From contig VBGO01000044.1 of assembly GCA_005882525.1 (NCBI GenBank), forward strand, positions 1-10,209: DNA of 10,209 nucleotides, written 5' to 3'. The translations under genes and the position numbers were made by a program. Positions 1 to 6,111 of the stretch are shown in pieces. The stretch is from Chloroflexota bacterium (GTDB taxonomy: Bacteria > Chloroflexota > Dormibacteria > CF-121). Below the pieces are notes generated by a model. The model searched no databases. It was not told where the DNA came from and saw only the letters and a program-made list of their open reading frames with translations. Position 1 is the stretch's first letter, and each line of letters opens with the position of its first letter.

Positions 1-584
1 ATCAGCGATTTGGGAAAGGCTGAGTAGTAGAGCTTGCTTGGCCGGTAGGGCTCCCCGCCCGGAAAACGTTGCACGTGGCCGGCGTAGAAAAAGGCGCCGA
101 TCGCCACCCGCTGGGTCTTGATGTGATCAGGGTGCGCCTAGCCACCGAACTCGTTTTGGGTGACCATCACCTGCGGGCGGACCCGCCGCACCACCTCGAT
201 GAGCCGGCCGATCGCCTCTTCCTCGTCCGCCTGCCAGAAGGTACCGCGCTCTCGATTACGAGGCAAGCCGGCCATGCCCGAATCTTCATAACCGATGAAG
301 ACCAGCTCGTTGACGCCCAGGATCTTGACGGCCGCGCGCAGCTCGGCCTCCCGAATCGTCGCCAGCCTGGGCGCCGCCTCCTTGGGATCGAGGTCCTTGT
401 CGAGGATCTCCCCCACCTCGCCGCGGGTGGCGGTCACCAGCGTGGTCCGCACACCCTCCGCGCTGTAGCGGGCAAGCGTCCCGCCCATCCCGATCGACTC
501 GTCGTCGGGGTGCGGCTGCACCGCCAGCAGGCTGAGCGCTTTTTCCCTCCCCTTCGGGGGGAGGGTCGGGAAGGAGGTGCTCAT
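1..584 (-). pseudogene. PIG-L/LmbE-family deacetylase, interrupted by in-frame TAG and cut by the window edge
   Basis: This is a zinc-dependent N-deacetylase of the PIG-L/LmbE family (relatives include MshB, Mca and BshB, which act on N-acetylglucosaminyl thiols or sugars). The first metal-binding motif PHPDDE is at residues 24-29, followed by the typical GMGGTLARY at 32-40. Codon 149 (bases 138-140) is TAG. The same frame then continues open for 45 codons to the window edge, starting with AHPDHIKTQ, the family's second metal-binding motif. Intact relatives usually have an aromatic residue before HPDH, so a Tyr codon TAC/TAT changed to TAG is the simplest explanation. The ATG overlaps the etfA stop by four bases (ATGA), so it is the third gene of an etfB-etfA operon. 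Residues 6-14 are encoded by a strong hairpin and look like a non-conserved extension. The substrate is unknown. It may be a pseudogene, a readthrough gene or a sequencing error; the truncated 148-aa product would lack part of the active site. Confidence 0.85.
545..565. repeat. GC-rich hairpin at the start of the PIG-L gene, possible dispersed REP-like element
   Basis: CCCTCCCC (545-552) and GGGGAGGG (558-565) form a perfect 8-bp inverted repeat around a 5-base loop TTCGG. It lies inside the first 15 codons of the deacetylase and encodes its odd Pro/Lys/Gly-rich N-terminus. Sequences of this type (C-run, TTCG, G-run) are often dispersed in GC-rich genomes, but only one copy is visible here, so repeat status is inferred. 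It could also fold in the mRNA next to the start codon and limit translation. Confidence 0.45.
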
Positions 585-1552
585 TTGCCCTTCCGCGACC
601 GGACTTCCTGGATCAGTTGCGGCACGATCTTGTGGACGTCACCGACCACGCCCAGGTCCGCCAGCTTGAAGATCGGCGCCTCGGGGTCCTTGTTGATGGC
701 GATGATGGTTTTGGCGCCCTTCATCCCAACCGTATGTTGCATGGCTCCCGAGATGCCCAGCGCGATGTAGACCGTCGGCTTGACGGTCTTTCCGGTCTGG
801 CCGATCTGGAACGAGTATGGTTTCCAACCGGCATCGACGACCGCGCGGCTGGCACCCACGGCGGCACCCAACTCGGCGGCGAGCTCATCAAGCATCTTGA
901 AATTCTCCGGCGCACCAAGCCCTCGTCCGCCGCTGACGATCACCGACGCGTCTTCGAGCCTGGGCCCGCTCGCCTTCTCGGTTTCGCGGCGCAGCACCCG
1001 AGCCGCGGCCTTGCCGGCGTCGACCGGGTCCGTCAGGGTCTCTACCTGGGGCGCGCCGGCAGACCCGGCCGGCTCTGCGGCCACCGCTTTGGGCCGGATC
1101 AAGACCAGGGTCGGCGCCTTGGCTCTGGGCACGGTCGTCACCAGCAGGCTGCCGCCGAACATCGGGGAGACGATCGCCCAGCTGCCATCCCGGGCGCTGA
1201 CGTCGGTCGCGTTGGCGATCAAGGCCGTGCCGAGGCGGGCGCTCAGGCGCGACGCCACGTCGCGACCGTCGTATGTCATGCCAAAGATCACCAGCTCCGG
1301 CTGATCTTTCTCGATAAGCCGCGCCAGCAGGTCAACCGCCGGCGTGGCGAGAATCTCCCGGAAGGCCGGGTCTTCATGGACGTAAACCTTCTTCGCGCCG
1401 TACTTGCCCAGCGCGTCGGCCGACTTCGACGCGCCCGGACCGAGCGCGATCGCGGTGGTCTCCCCCAGCGACCGGGCTTTCGTCAGCAGCTCGAGCACCA
1501 CCGGCTTGGGCGTCCCATCGACGGTTTCCGCAAAGACCCAGACCCCGGCCAT
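581..1552 (-). CDS. etfA: Electron transfer flavoprotein subunit alpha
   Basis: EtfA binds FAD and, with EtfB, carries electrons from acyl-CoA and related dehydrogenases to the membrane quinone pool through ETF:quinone oxidoreductase. The 323 residues match the usual family length. The N-terminal alpha/beta domain begins VWVFAE at 4-9. The C-terminal FAD-binding domain shows SRAVVDAGW (235-243), GQTGKTVKPT (251-260), ALGISGA (264-270), QHTVGM (272-277), INKDPEAPIF (286-295) and VVGD (302-305), which together form the classic EtfA signature. The ATG overlaps the etfB stop by one base (TGATG), giving translational coupling, and a GAAGG in the end of etfB can serve as its ribosome binding site. 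The stop overlaps the next start by four bases. No dehydrogenase or FixC/FixX partner gene is in the window, so the electron donor cannot be told. Confidence 0.97.
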   Translation of the reverse strand: MAGVWVFAETVDGTPKPVVLELLTKARSLGETTAIALGPGASKSADALGKYGAKKVYVHEDPAFREILATPAVDLLARLIEKDQPELVIFGMTYDGRDVASRLSARLGTALIANATDVSARDGSWAIVSPMFGGSLLVTTVPRAKAPTLVLIRPKAVAAEPAGSAGAPQVETLTDPVDAGKAAARVLRRETEKASGPRLEDASVIVSGGRGLGAPENFKMLDELAAELGAAVGASRAVVDAGWKPYSFQIGQTGKTVKPTVYIALGISGAMQHTVGMKGAKTIIAINKDPEAPIFKLADLGVVGDVHKIVPQLIQEVRSRKGK

Positions 1553-2328
1553 CAGATGACCTTCAGCTTTTTCAGGAAGTCGGCGACCCGTTTCGCCCCT
1601 TCACCCTTGTCCTCGACCACTTCGCCGGCTTTCCGGGCCTCGGCCGGGGTCGCCTCGACGACTTCCTGGGTCAGCGCCGCCTTGCCGGCCTTGCCGTTGA
1701 GCCCGATCTCACCCAGGCCGACCTGCTTCACGTCCTTGTTCTTCGCCTGCATGATCCCCCGGAGCGCGGGATACCGGGCTTCGTTGATGCCGCCCGTGAC
1801 CGTGACAATGGCGGGCAGCGGCGCCTCCACCACGTCGTAGCCGTCGTCGGTCTGCCGGTCGATCACCGCCTTGCCCTCTGCAACTTCCAGCTTCTTCGCA
1901 AAGCTGAGCAGCGGCAGCGTGAGGAGCTCGGCTAGCTGGGCCGGCATCGCCCCCGACGAGCCGTCGGTACTCTCGGTGCCGCAGATGATCAGGTCGTAGG
2001 GCTGATCTTTGATGGCGGCGGCAATCGCCCGCGCCGTGCTCAGCGCGTCTGAGTTCTCCAGCGCAGGGTCTGTCACCAGGATGCCGCGGTGGGCCCCCAT
2101 CGCCAGAGCCCGCCGGATCGCCTCCAGCGCCTTGGGCGGACCCATCGAGATGATCGTCACCTCGCCTCCGTCCTTCTCGGTGAGCTGCAGGCCGGCCTCC
2201 ACCCCATGCTCATCACCAGGGTCCAAAACCAGGTCAACGCCCTCTCGCACCAGGCGCTTCGACTGGGGGTCGAGCTTACCGGGCGCGTTGGGATCGGGAA
2301 TCTGCTTCACGCAGACGAGGACGTTCAT
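1552..2328 (-). CDS. etfB: Electron transfer flavoprotein subunit beta
   Basis: EtfB is the small subunit of the electron-transfer flavoprotein; it normally holds a structural AMP and docks on the donor dehydrogenase. The 258 residues fit the family. The N-terminus NVLVCVKQIPDP (2-13) is characteristic, and CGTESTDGSSGAMPAQLAE at 116-134 is the nucleotide-binding signature loop of EtfB proteins. I chose the ATG at 2328 because it places the conserved NVLVCVKQ at the very start and has GGGG five bases upstream. An in-frame ATG at 2343 would add five residues, and the reading frame stays open to 2481, but that part does not resemble EtfB. It is the first gene of the operon with etfA and the deacetylase, and is divergent from the radical SAM gene across 70 bases. 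Confidence 0.97.
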   Translation of the reverse strand: MNVLVCVKQIPDPNAPGKLDPQSKRLVREGVDLVLDPGDEHGVEAGLQLTEKDGGEVTIISMGPPKALEAIRRALAMGAHRGILVTDPALENSDALSTARAIAAAIKDQPYDLIICGTESTDGSSGAMPAQLAELLTLPLLSFAKKLEVAEGKAVIDRQTDDGYDVVEAPLPAIVTVTGGINEARYPALRGIMQAKNKDVKQVGLGEIGLNGKAGKAALTQEVVEATPAEARKAGEVVEDKGEGAKRVADFLKKLKVI

Positions 2329-2341
2329 GCTGGCCCCATCC

Positions 2342-2347
2342 ATTATG
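2342..2347 (-). promoter_or_regulatory. Candidate -10 element for the etfB operon
   Basis: Read on the minus strand this is CATAAT, five of six matches to TATAAT. It sits 13 bases before the etfB ATG, which would give a very short leader. No convincing -35 hexamer is visible. The LexA-like box at 2365-2378 would fall in its -35 region, so one repressor site could touch both divergent promoters. Confidence 0.4.
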
Positions 2348-2364
2348 GATAAACCCCGCGCGAC

Positions 2365-2378
2365 CGAACGAACGTTTG
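2365..2378 (+). promoter_or_regulatory. Candidate LexA (SOS) box
   Basis: The 14 bases CGAACGAACGTTTG match the Gram-positive type LexA consensus CGAACRNRYGTTYC at all but the last position, with the core GAAC-N4-GTTT. The box ends 20 bases before the ATG of the radical SAM gene and abuts a possible -10 (TACTAA, 2379-2384), the expected place for a repressor site. The downstream genes fit a DNA-repair role. LexA itself is not in the window, and the binding motif used by this organism is inferred. Confidence 0.6.
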
Positions 2379-2387
2379 TACTAAGAT

Positions 2388-2392
2388 GGAGG
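2388..2392 (+). promoter_or_regulatory. Ribosome binding site that fixes the radical SAM start
   Basis: GGAGG lies six bases before the ATG at 2399. This rules out the much longer open frame that begins at 2009 antisense to etfB. Confidence 0.8.
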
Positions 2393-2398
2393 ACTCGA

Positions 2399-3295
2399 AT
2401 GCCTCGTACCGAGTACTTCGAAATCGTGGCCAAGTCGGCCCTGAACCGGGTGCAGCATATGGGCTTCAACTGGTCGCTCAACCCCTATCAGGGTTGCTTC
2501 CACAGCTGCGTCTACTGCTTCGCCCGGGCTCATGCGAAGTTGGCCGACCGCGACCCCGGGGCCGGCTTCTCGGCCCGCGTCGGCGTGAAGGCGAATCTGC
2601 CCGACCTGCTCCGCGGGGAGCTCTCGCGGCGCGGCTGGAAGCGGGAGACGGTTGCCTTCGGGACAGCGACCGATCCCTACCAGCCGATCGAAGGCACCTA
2701 CCGGCTGACCCGCCGCTGCCTGGAAGCGTTCCGCGACTTCAAGACGCCGGTCGGGCTGATCACGAAGGGCACGATGGTCATCCGCGACATCGACGTGCTC
2801 GTCGAGCTATCCCGGCGGGCGAAGACCACCGTGTGCTTCAGCATCCCGACCATCGATGAAACCGTCTGGGCCAGGACGGAACCGGGGACGCCGCCGCCCC
2901 GCCAGCGCCTGAAGGTGCTCAAGGCGCTGGTGGACGCCGGGATCGAGGCCGGGGTCGGGATGGCGCCGGTGCTGCCCGGGCTTTCCGATTCGCCGCGCCA
3001 GCTGGAAGCCACGGTGGCGGCCGCGGCGGATTCGGGGGCTTGCTTTGTCTGGGCGAACATCGTCTATCTGAAGCCCGGCACCAAAGAGCACTTCATGGAA
3101 TTCCTGGCCAGGGAGTATCCGCAGCTGCTGGCTCGCTACCGCGATCTCTTTCCGGGCGCCTACGCCCCGACGGCTGTCAAGGCGCCGGTGATCGAGACCG
3201 TCGGCGTCCTCAAGGGCCAGTACGGCGTCGGCGATCGGCGCCGCTTTCGGGCCGAACCACCGCCGGAGCCGCACCAACTCGGGTTGGCCGTCTGA
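2399..3295 (+). CDS. Radical SAM protein of the SPL-like (COG1533 / Rv2578c) family
   Basis: This protein has 298 residues from the ATG set by a good Shine-Dalgarno site. It has the radical SAM [4Fe-4S] motif C-x3-C-x2-C as GCFHSCVYC (C33, C37, C40), preceded by the NPYQGC typical of the COG1533 group that includes spore photoproduct lyase and the mycobacterial Rv2578c family. Other family-like segments are FGTATDPYQPIE, about 30 residues after the mid-N-terminal Arg-rich stretch, then LITKGT, and PGLSDSP in the C-terminal half. Family members are mostly uncharacterised; spore photoproduct lyase repairs a UV-induced thymine dimer. A candidate LexA box just upstream and a putative exonuclease downstream suggest a DNA-damage function, which is inference. 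True spore photoproduct lyase is less likely, since this is the shorter generic family and no sporulation context is seen. Confidence 0.9.
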   Translation: MPRTEYFEIVAKSALNRVQHMGFNWSLNPYQGCFHSCVYCFARAHAKLADRDPGAGFSARVGVKANLPDLLRGELSRRGWKRETVAFGTATDPYQPIEGTYRLTRRCLEAFRDFKTPVGLITKGTMVIRDIDVLVELSRRAKTTVCFSIPTIDETVWARTEPGTPPPRQRLKVLKALVDAGIEAGVGMAPVLPGLSDSPRQLEATVAAAADSGACFVWANIVYLKPGTKEHFMEFLAREYPQLLARYRDLFPGAYAPTAVKAPVIETVGVLKGQYGVGDRRRFRAEPPPEPHQLGLAV

Positions 3296-3341
3296 TGGCG
3301 TCATTTGACTTCAGCGGGCCAGTGTTCTACCGTAGCCGCGA

Positions 3342-3656
3342 GTGCTCCGCTGGCTGACCCGGCTGTTCGGGCAACGCGACGCGGCTGAGACCGCCCCCGC
3401 AGTAGCACCACCCCTGGAGCCGCCACCGCCAGCCGTCATCGAGCCCACCAAGAGCGATGCCCCGGCGGTCGCGGAACCGGCCGGCGCGCCGGCCCTGGTG
3501 GAGCTGCCGACCACGAGCGCCGAAGGTGAGCCCAAGGAGACCTGTCCGACCTGCGGCCGCACCAGCGTCTTCGCCGGACCTCCCGGCCAGCGGTTCTGCA
3601 CCTATTGCGCGCTTCGCGACGAGCTCTTCGAACGCAGCGCCGCCGCGACTGAGTAA
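3342..3656 (+). CDS. Small zinc-ribbon protein of unknown function
   Basis: I do not recognise this 104-residue protein as a named family. It opens with a short amphipathic, basic stretch (LRWLTRLFGQR, 2-12). A long Pro/Ala-rich, probably disordered linker (about 16-60) follows, and then a treble-clef or ribbon-like pair of knuckles CPTC (68-71) and CTYC (86-89) that should bind one zinc. The start is GTG; no strong ribosome binding site is visible, and the upstream frame gives no better choice. It starts 46 bases after the radical SAM stop and ends 10 bases before the likely start of the exonuclease, so the three genes probably share a transcript. Possible roles are nucleic-acid binding or a scaffold for its neighbours; neither can be shown from sequence alone. 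Confidence 0.7.
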   Translation: MLRWLTRLFGQRDAAETAPAVAPPLEPPPPAVIEPTKSDAPAVAEPAGAPALVELPTTSAEGEPKETCPTCGRTSVFAGPPGQRFCTYCALRDELFERSAAATE

Positions 3657-3666
3657 GAGCGCTGCC

Positions 3667-4647
3667 TTGATCGCCTACCCCATCCTCTGGGAAGGCGGCG
3701 GCGTCTACCTTCCGGAGCAGCACCTGTGGCTCGACCCGAAAAAAGCCCGGCCGCGGGCCGTCATCAGTCACGCCCACAGCGACCACGTCGCCGACCACCC
3801 GCTGGCGTACGCGACCCCCGCCACCAGCCGGCTGGTTACGCATCGTCGTCCCGCACTCGGTAGCCTCGAGGCGGTCCCCTACGGTCAATCGATCGCGCTC
3901 GAGCGCTGCCAGGTGACGTTGTATCCGGCCGGCCATGTCCTTGGGTCGGCACAGACGCTGGTCGACACCGACTTCGGGCGCATCCTCTATACCGGTGATC
4001 TCAAGACGCGGGGCGGCTTCACCAGCGCACCGGCCCGCCCCATCCCGGCGGACGTGCTGGTGCTGGAAAGCACCTTCGGCAAGCCACATTACCGCTTCCC
4101 CGACGCCGCCGAGGTGATCGCCGCGGTGGTTGCCTGGTGCAGGAGCGTGCTCGACGGTGGAGCGACGCCCGTGCTACTCGGTTATTCCCTCGGCAAGGGA
4201 CAGGAGGTCCTGTCCGCGCTCGCCGCCGAAGGGTTCACCATCGCCCTTCATCCGTCGTCATTCGGCGTCACGGAAGTGTATCGAGAGCTCGGCTGCGAAT
4301 TCCCCGCGTATCAGCGGCTGGGCGAGACCATGGGGCGGCCGGCGGTCGTCATCTTGCCGCCATCCGCCCGGCGTAGCGGCCTTGCCCACCAGCTTGGTGA
4401 ATTCAAAACGGCGGCGCTGACGGGTTGGGCGATGGACCGTAGTCTGAGAGATCGCCTGGAGGTCGACGCGATCTTTCCCCTCTCCGATCACGCCGACTTC
4501 GAAGAACTCTGTTGTTACGCCGAGCAGGTAGGCGCGAGCATGACCTACACGATGCTCGGCTTCGATGAAGAGCTCGCGATGCACCTGCGACGCCGCGGCC
4601 TTCGCGCGAAAGCGTTGGGCGCCGTCGACCAGTTGCGCCTCTTCTAG
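3667..4647 (+). CDS. Metallo-beta-lactamase-fold exonuclease, DNA-ligase-associated type
   Basis: This is a 326-residue nuclease of the MBL/beta-CASP superfamily (COG1236). The metal site is HAHSDH (35-40) with further ligands in AGH (H90) and the TGD motif (D111). LVLESTFG (131-138), LGYSLGKGQE (171-180) and LSDHADF (272-278) match the putative exonucleases usually encoded beside ATP-dependent DNA ligases, as does the overall length. No ligase gene is next to it here. The TTG at 3667 is the best start: it lies 10 bases after the zinc-ribbon stop, and the family homology (LWEGGGVYLPEQ) begins at once. The frame stays open upstream to 3457, but that overlaps the zinc-ribbon gene. The stop is TAG. 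An mRNA 3'-processing role is an alternative, but the ligase-associated pattern fits better. Confidence 0.88.
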   Translation: MIAYPILWEGGGVYLPEQHLWLDPKKARPRAVISHAHSDHVADHPLAYATPATSRLVTHRRPALGSLEAVPYGQSIALERCQVTLYPAGHVLGSAQTLVDTDFGRILYTGDLKTRGGFTSAPARPIPADVLVLESTFGKPHYRFPDAAEVIAAVVAWCRSVLDGGATPVLLGYSLGKGQEVLSALAAEGFTIALHPSSFGVTEVYRELGCEFPAYQRLGETMGRPAVVILPPSARRSGLAHQLGEFKTAALTGWAMDRSLRDRLEVDAIFPLSDHADFEELCCYAEQVGASMTYTMLGFDEELAMHLRRRGLRAKALGAVDQLRLF

Positions 4648-4702
4648 CTCGCTTCCATTGCGAATCTGCAAGATCGTTTTGGACTAAGCGTTATCACCGT
4701 AA

Positions 4703-4722
4703 GCGCACGCGACGTGGTGCGC
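4703..4722 (+). other. Short inverted repeat in the leader of the basic peptide gene
   Basis: GCGCAC (4703-4708) pairs with GTGCGC (4717-4722) around 8 bases. The 110-base gap from the exonuclease stop to the peptide start holds this weak hairpin and the Shine-Dalgarno site but no promoter I would defend, so the peptide may be co-transcribed with the genes before it. Confidence 0.3.
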
Positions 4723-4744
4723 CGCGGTTCGCCGCTCACGCGAT

Positions 4745-4753
4745 AAGGAGGTG
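4745..4753 (+). promoter_or_regulatory. Very strong Shine-Dalgarno site
   Basis: AAGGAGGTG is a near-perfect complement to the 16S rRNA 3' end. Its AGGAGG core ends six bases before the ATG at 4758. It is the best ribosome binding site in the window and is the main evidence that the 19-codon frame after it is a gene. Confidence 0.9.
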
Positions 4754-4757
4754 ACGC

Positions 4758-4817
4758 ATGGCGACCAGGAAGAAGGCCACGAAGAAGGCCAAGAAGTCGA
4801 CCCGTAAGAGCCGCTAA
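4758..4817 (+). CDS. 19-residue Lys/Arg-rich peptide
   Basis: The peptide MATRKKATKKAKKSTRKSR has 11 Lys or Arg among 19 residues, no acidic or aromatic residue, and the (A/T)-K-K rhythm of histone H1-like tails. It has a near-perfect ribosome binding site, ends in TAA, and is followed at once by a rho-independent terminator, so it is very likely expressed. It is too short for normal gene callers. The role is unknown: a nucleoid- or RNA-binding peptide is a reasonable guess, and a tiny ribosome-associated protein is another; it does not resemble bTHX. It follows the exonuclease by 110 bases and could belong to the same damage-linked transcript or have its own promoter. Confidence 0.75.
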   Translation: MATRKKATKKAKKSTRKSR

Positions 4818-4826
4818 AGCGGCACC

Positions 4827-4860
4827 GAGAGGGGTCCGAAAGGGCCCCTCTCCCGTTTTT
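4827..4860 (+). terminator. Rho-independent terminator
   Basis: An 11-bp stem (4827-4837 with 4842-4852, one G-U pair) closed by a GAAA tetraloop is followed by CCG and five T residues (4856-4860). It ends the plus-strand transcript of the basic peptide. The T-run abuts the stop codon of the convergent membrane-protein gene. Confidence 0.93.
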
Positions 4861-5285
4861 CAGGCGCCGGTGGTGAGCGCGCGAATCGTCAACCCCGCCA
4901 TGAACAGCCCGGCGATGCCGTAGACGAGGGCTTCCCGGCGTGGCCCACGGCCACCAACGTAGGTGGCGGCGATCGGCAAGAGCAGCACCAGCAGCACGCC
5001 GTACAGCCAGTGCAGCGAATCGTGGGGGCGGCGCCCACCCAGGAACATGCCGACCCCGATCAGGCCCTAGAGGACGAAGAGAACCTCGGTCAGCACCAGC
5101 GTCGAGCGGAAGCCACCGCCGGGGGGCAGTTTCCGAAAATACATGACCAGGCCCCAGATGCCGATGATGACCGTGAGCAACAGCCCGGCGCGGAACAGGC
5201 CGTTGTGAAGAAAGAGCAGGGCGCTCAGGAGGCCACCTGCGAGGCCTCGACCGCGGCAATGGCGGCATCGGGACGTGGCACCCAC
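4860..5285 (-). pseudogene. Small membrane-protein gene broken by TAG and probably by a frameshift
   Basis: The frame encodes about 141 residues with four likely transmembrane helices: LLTVIIGIWGLVMYF, then a stretch around the break (LVLTEVLFVL then GLIGVGMFL), then LYGVLLVLLLPIAATYV, then EALVYGIAGLFMAGLTI. A TAG at 5067-5069 interrupts the second helix. Both sides stay in the same frame and are equally hydrophobic, so the break looks recent; CAG (Gln) to TAG is the easiest single change. The N-terminus in this frame (GTG at 5285) is Arg/Cys-rich and unlike a protein start. Another frame starting at a GTG at 5281, six bases after a GATAAT element, reads PRPDAAIAAVEASQVAS before TGA, which suggests a one-base deletion near 5229. 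I do not recognise the family. It is divergent from PIG-L 2. Confidence 0.65.
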
Positions 5286-5287
5286 TC

Positions 5288-5293
5288 ATTATC
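5288..5293 (-). promoter_or_regulatory. Candidate -10 element for the membrane-protein gene
   Basis: On the minus strand this reads GATAAT, five of six matches to TATAAT. A GTG six bases downstream (5281) would suit a leaderless start, in the frame discussed under the membrane-protein gene. Confidence 0.45.
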
Positions 5294-5332
5294 GTTTCGC
5301 ACCAGCGCGCCTCAGGGACCGGCTGCGGCCCC

Positions 5333-5338
5333 TACACT
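5333..5338 (+). promoter_or_regulatory. Candidate -10 element for PIG-L 2 (leaderless start)
   Basis: TACACT matches the TAnnnT pattern and lies exactly eight bases before the ATG at 5347. There is no useful Shine-Dalgarno site, so the transcript probably starts at or next to the ATG. Confidence 0.5.
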
Positions 5339-5346
5339 GACTCGGA

Positions 5347-6111
5347 ATGGGGCGTGAAGGCCAGCGCTTGATGATCGTCATGCCCCACCCCGACGACGAG
5401 TGCTTCGGCTGCGCGTCCACCATTGCCCGATACGGTGCCGAGGGCGCGACCGTCAGCCTGATCACGATGACGCGCGGCGGGGCGGGGCTCTGGAATGGGC
5501 GGGAGGCTGGCGACCTCCGCCGTTTGACCGACGTTCGCGAGCTCGAGCTATCGGATGCCGCCGCCGAGCTGGGCGTCCACTTCCTCGAAGTCTTCGACTA
5601 CCCGGACGGGGCGCTCGAACGCGTCGAGGAAGTCGAGGCGGTGCGGGAGCGCTTCCTGGGCGACATCGTGCGCTGCCTTCGCAGCCACCGGCCGCAGGTG
5701 GTCGTGACCTTCGGACCGGAGGGCGCCTACGGTCATCCCGACCACAAGGTCGTCAGCCGGATGACGGTCCAGGCCTGCACGCTCAGCGGCGATCCGGCCG
5801 CCTATGAGCTCGAGGCGCTCGCGCTTGGGATCGCTCCCTGGTCACCGAGCAAGCTCTATTTCCAGACCGCGAACACCATGACGGTTGAGTCGCTGAAACT
5901 CCCGCCGCAGCCGCCGGTCACCACCCGAATCTCGATCAAGGGATTCGAGGAGGCGAAGCTGCGCGCCTTCGCCCATCACCGCACCCAGACGCAGGAGTGG
6001 GAGCCGCTACGGAAATTCGTCGCGGGGCAGGGTGACACCGAGGTCTTCTCCCTGGTCGGCGCCGGCGGGAACCTCGCCGAAGACGACCTGTTTGCCGGGG
6101 TCGAGACCTAG
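5347..6111 (+). CDS. PIG-L/LmbE-family deacetylase, intact
   Basis: This 254-residue protein is a metal-dependent N-deacetylase of the PIG-L family. The two zinc-binding motifs are MPHPDDE (12-18) and YGHPDH (118-123) in the context GPEGAYGHPDH, and the early ATIARYGAEGATV-like stretch is typical. It has the intact second motif that the other deacetylase at 1-584 loses to a stop codon. The C-terminal half has the usual AFAHHRTQTQEW segment, where many family members carry HxTQ. The substrate may be an N-acetylated sugar or thiol conjugate such as a mycothiol or bacillithiol precursor, but nothing in the neighbourhood confirms this. The stop TAG overlaps the stop of the convergent MFS gene. 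Confidence 0.92.
   Translation: MGREGQRLMIVMPHPDDECFGCASTIARYGAEGATVSLITMTRGGAGLWNGREAGDLRRLTDVRELELSDAAAELGVHFLEVFDYPDGALERVEEVEAVRERFLGDIVRCLRSHRPQVVVTFGPEGAYGHPDHKVVSRMTVQACTLSGDPAAYELEALALGIAPWSPSKLYFQTANTMTVESLKLPPQPPVTTRISIKGFEEAKLRAFAHHRTQTQEWEPLRKFVAGQGDTEVFSLVGAGGNLAEDDLFAGVET

Noticed and set aside
69..1840. Long plus-strand frames (69-770, 617-1840, 780-1304)
   Set aside because: They lie antisense to the PIG-L, etfA and etfB genes, have Arg/His/Gly-rich shadow composition and no family motifs.
2009..2398. Upstream extension of the radical SAM frame
   Set aside because: It runs antisense through etfB; the Shine-Dalgarno site and family start point to the ATG at 2399.
3457..3666. 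Upstream extension of the exonuclease frame
   Set aside because: It overlaps the zinc-ribbon gene in another frame, is low-complexity, and family similarity begins right after the TTG at 3667.
138..5069. Genome-wide reassignment of TAG to an amino acid
   Set aside because: Several intact genes in the window end with TAG at the expected family length, and reading on would collide with opposing genes.
4684..5289. 201-codon minus-strand frame
   Set aside because: Arg/Pro-rich shadow that crosses the terminator and basic peptide; the neighbouring frame holds clean transmembrane helices.
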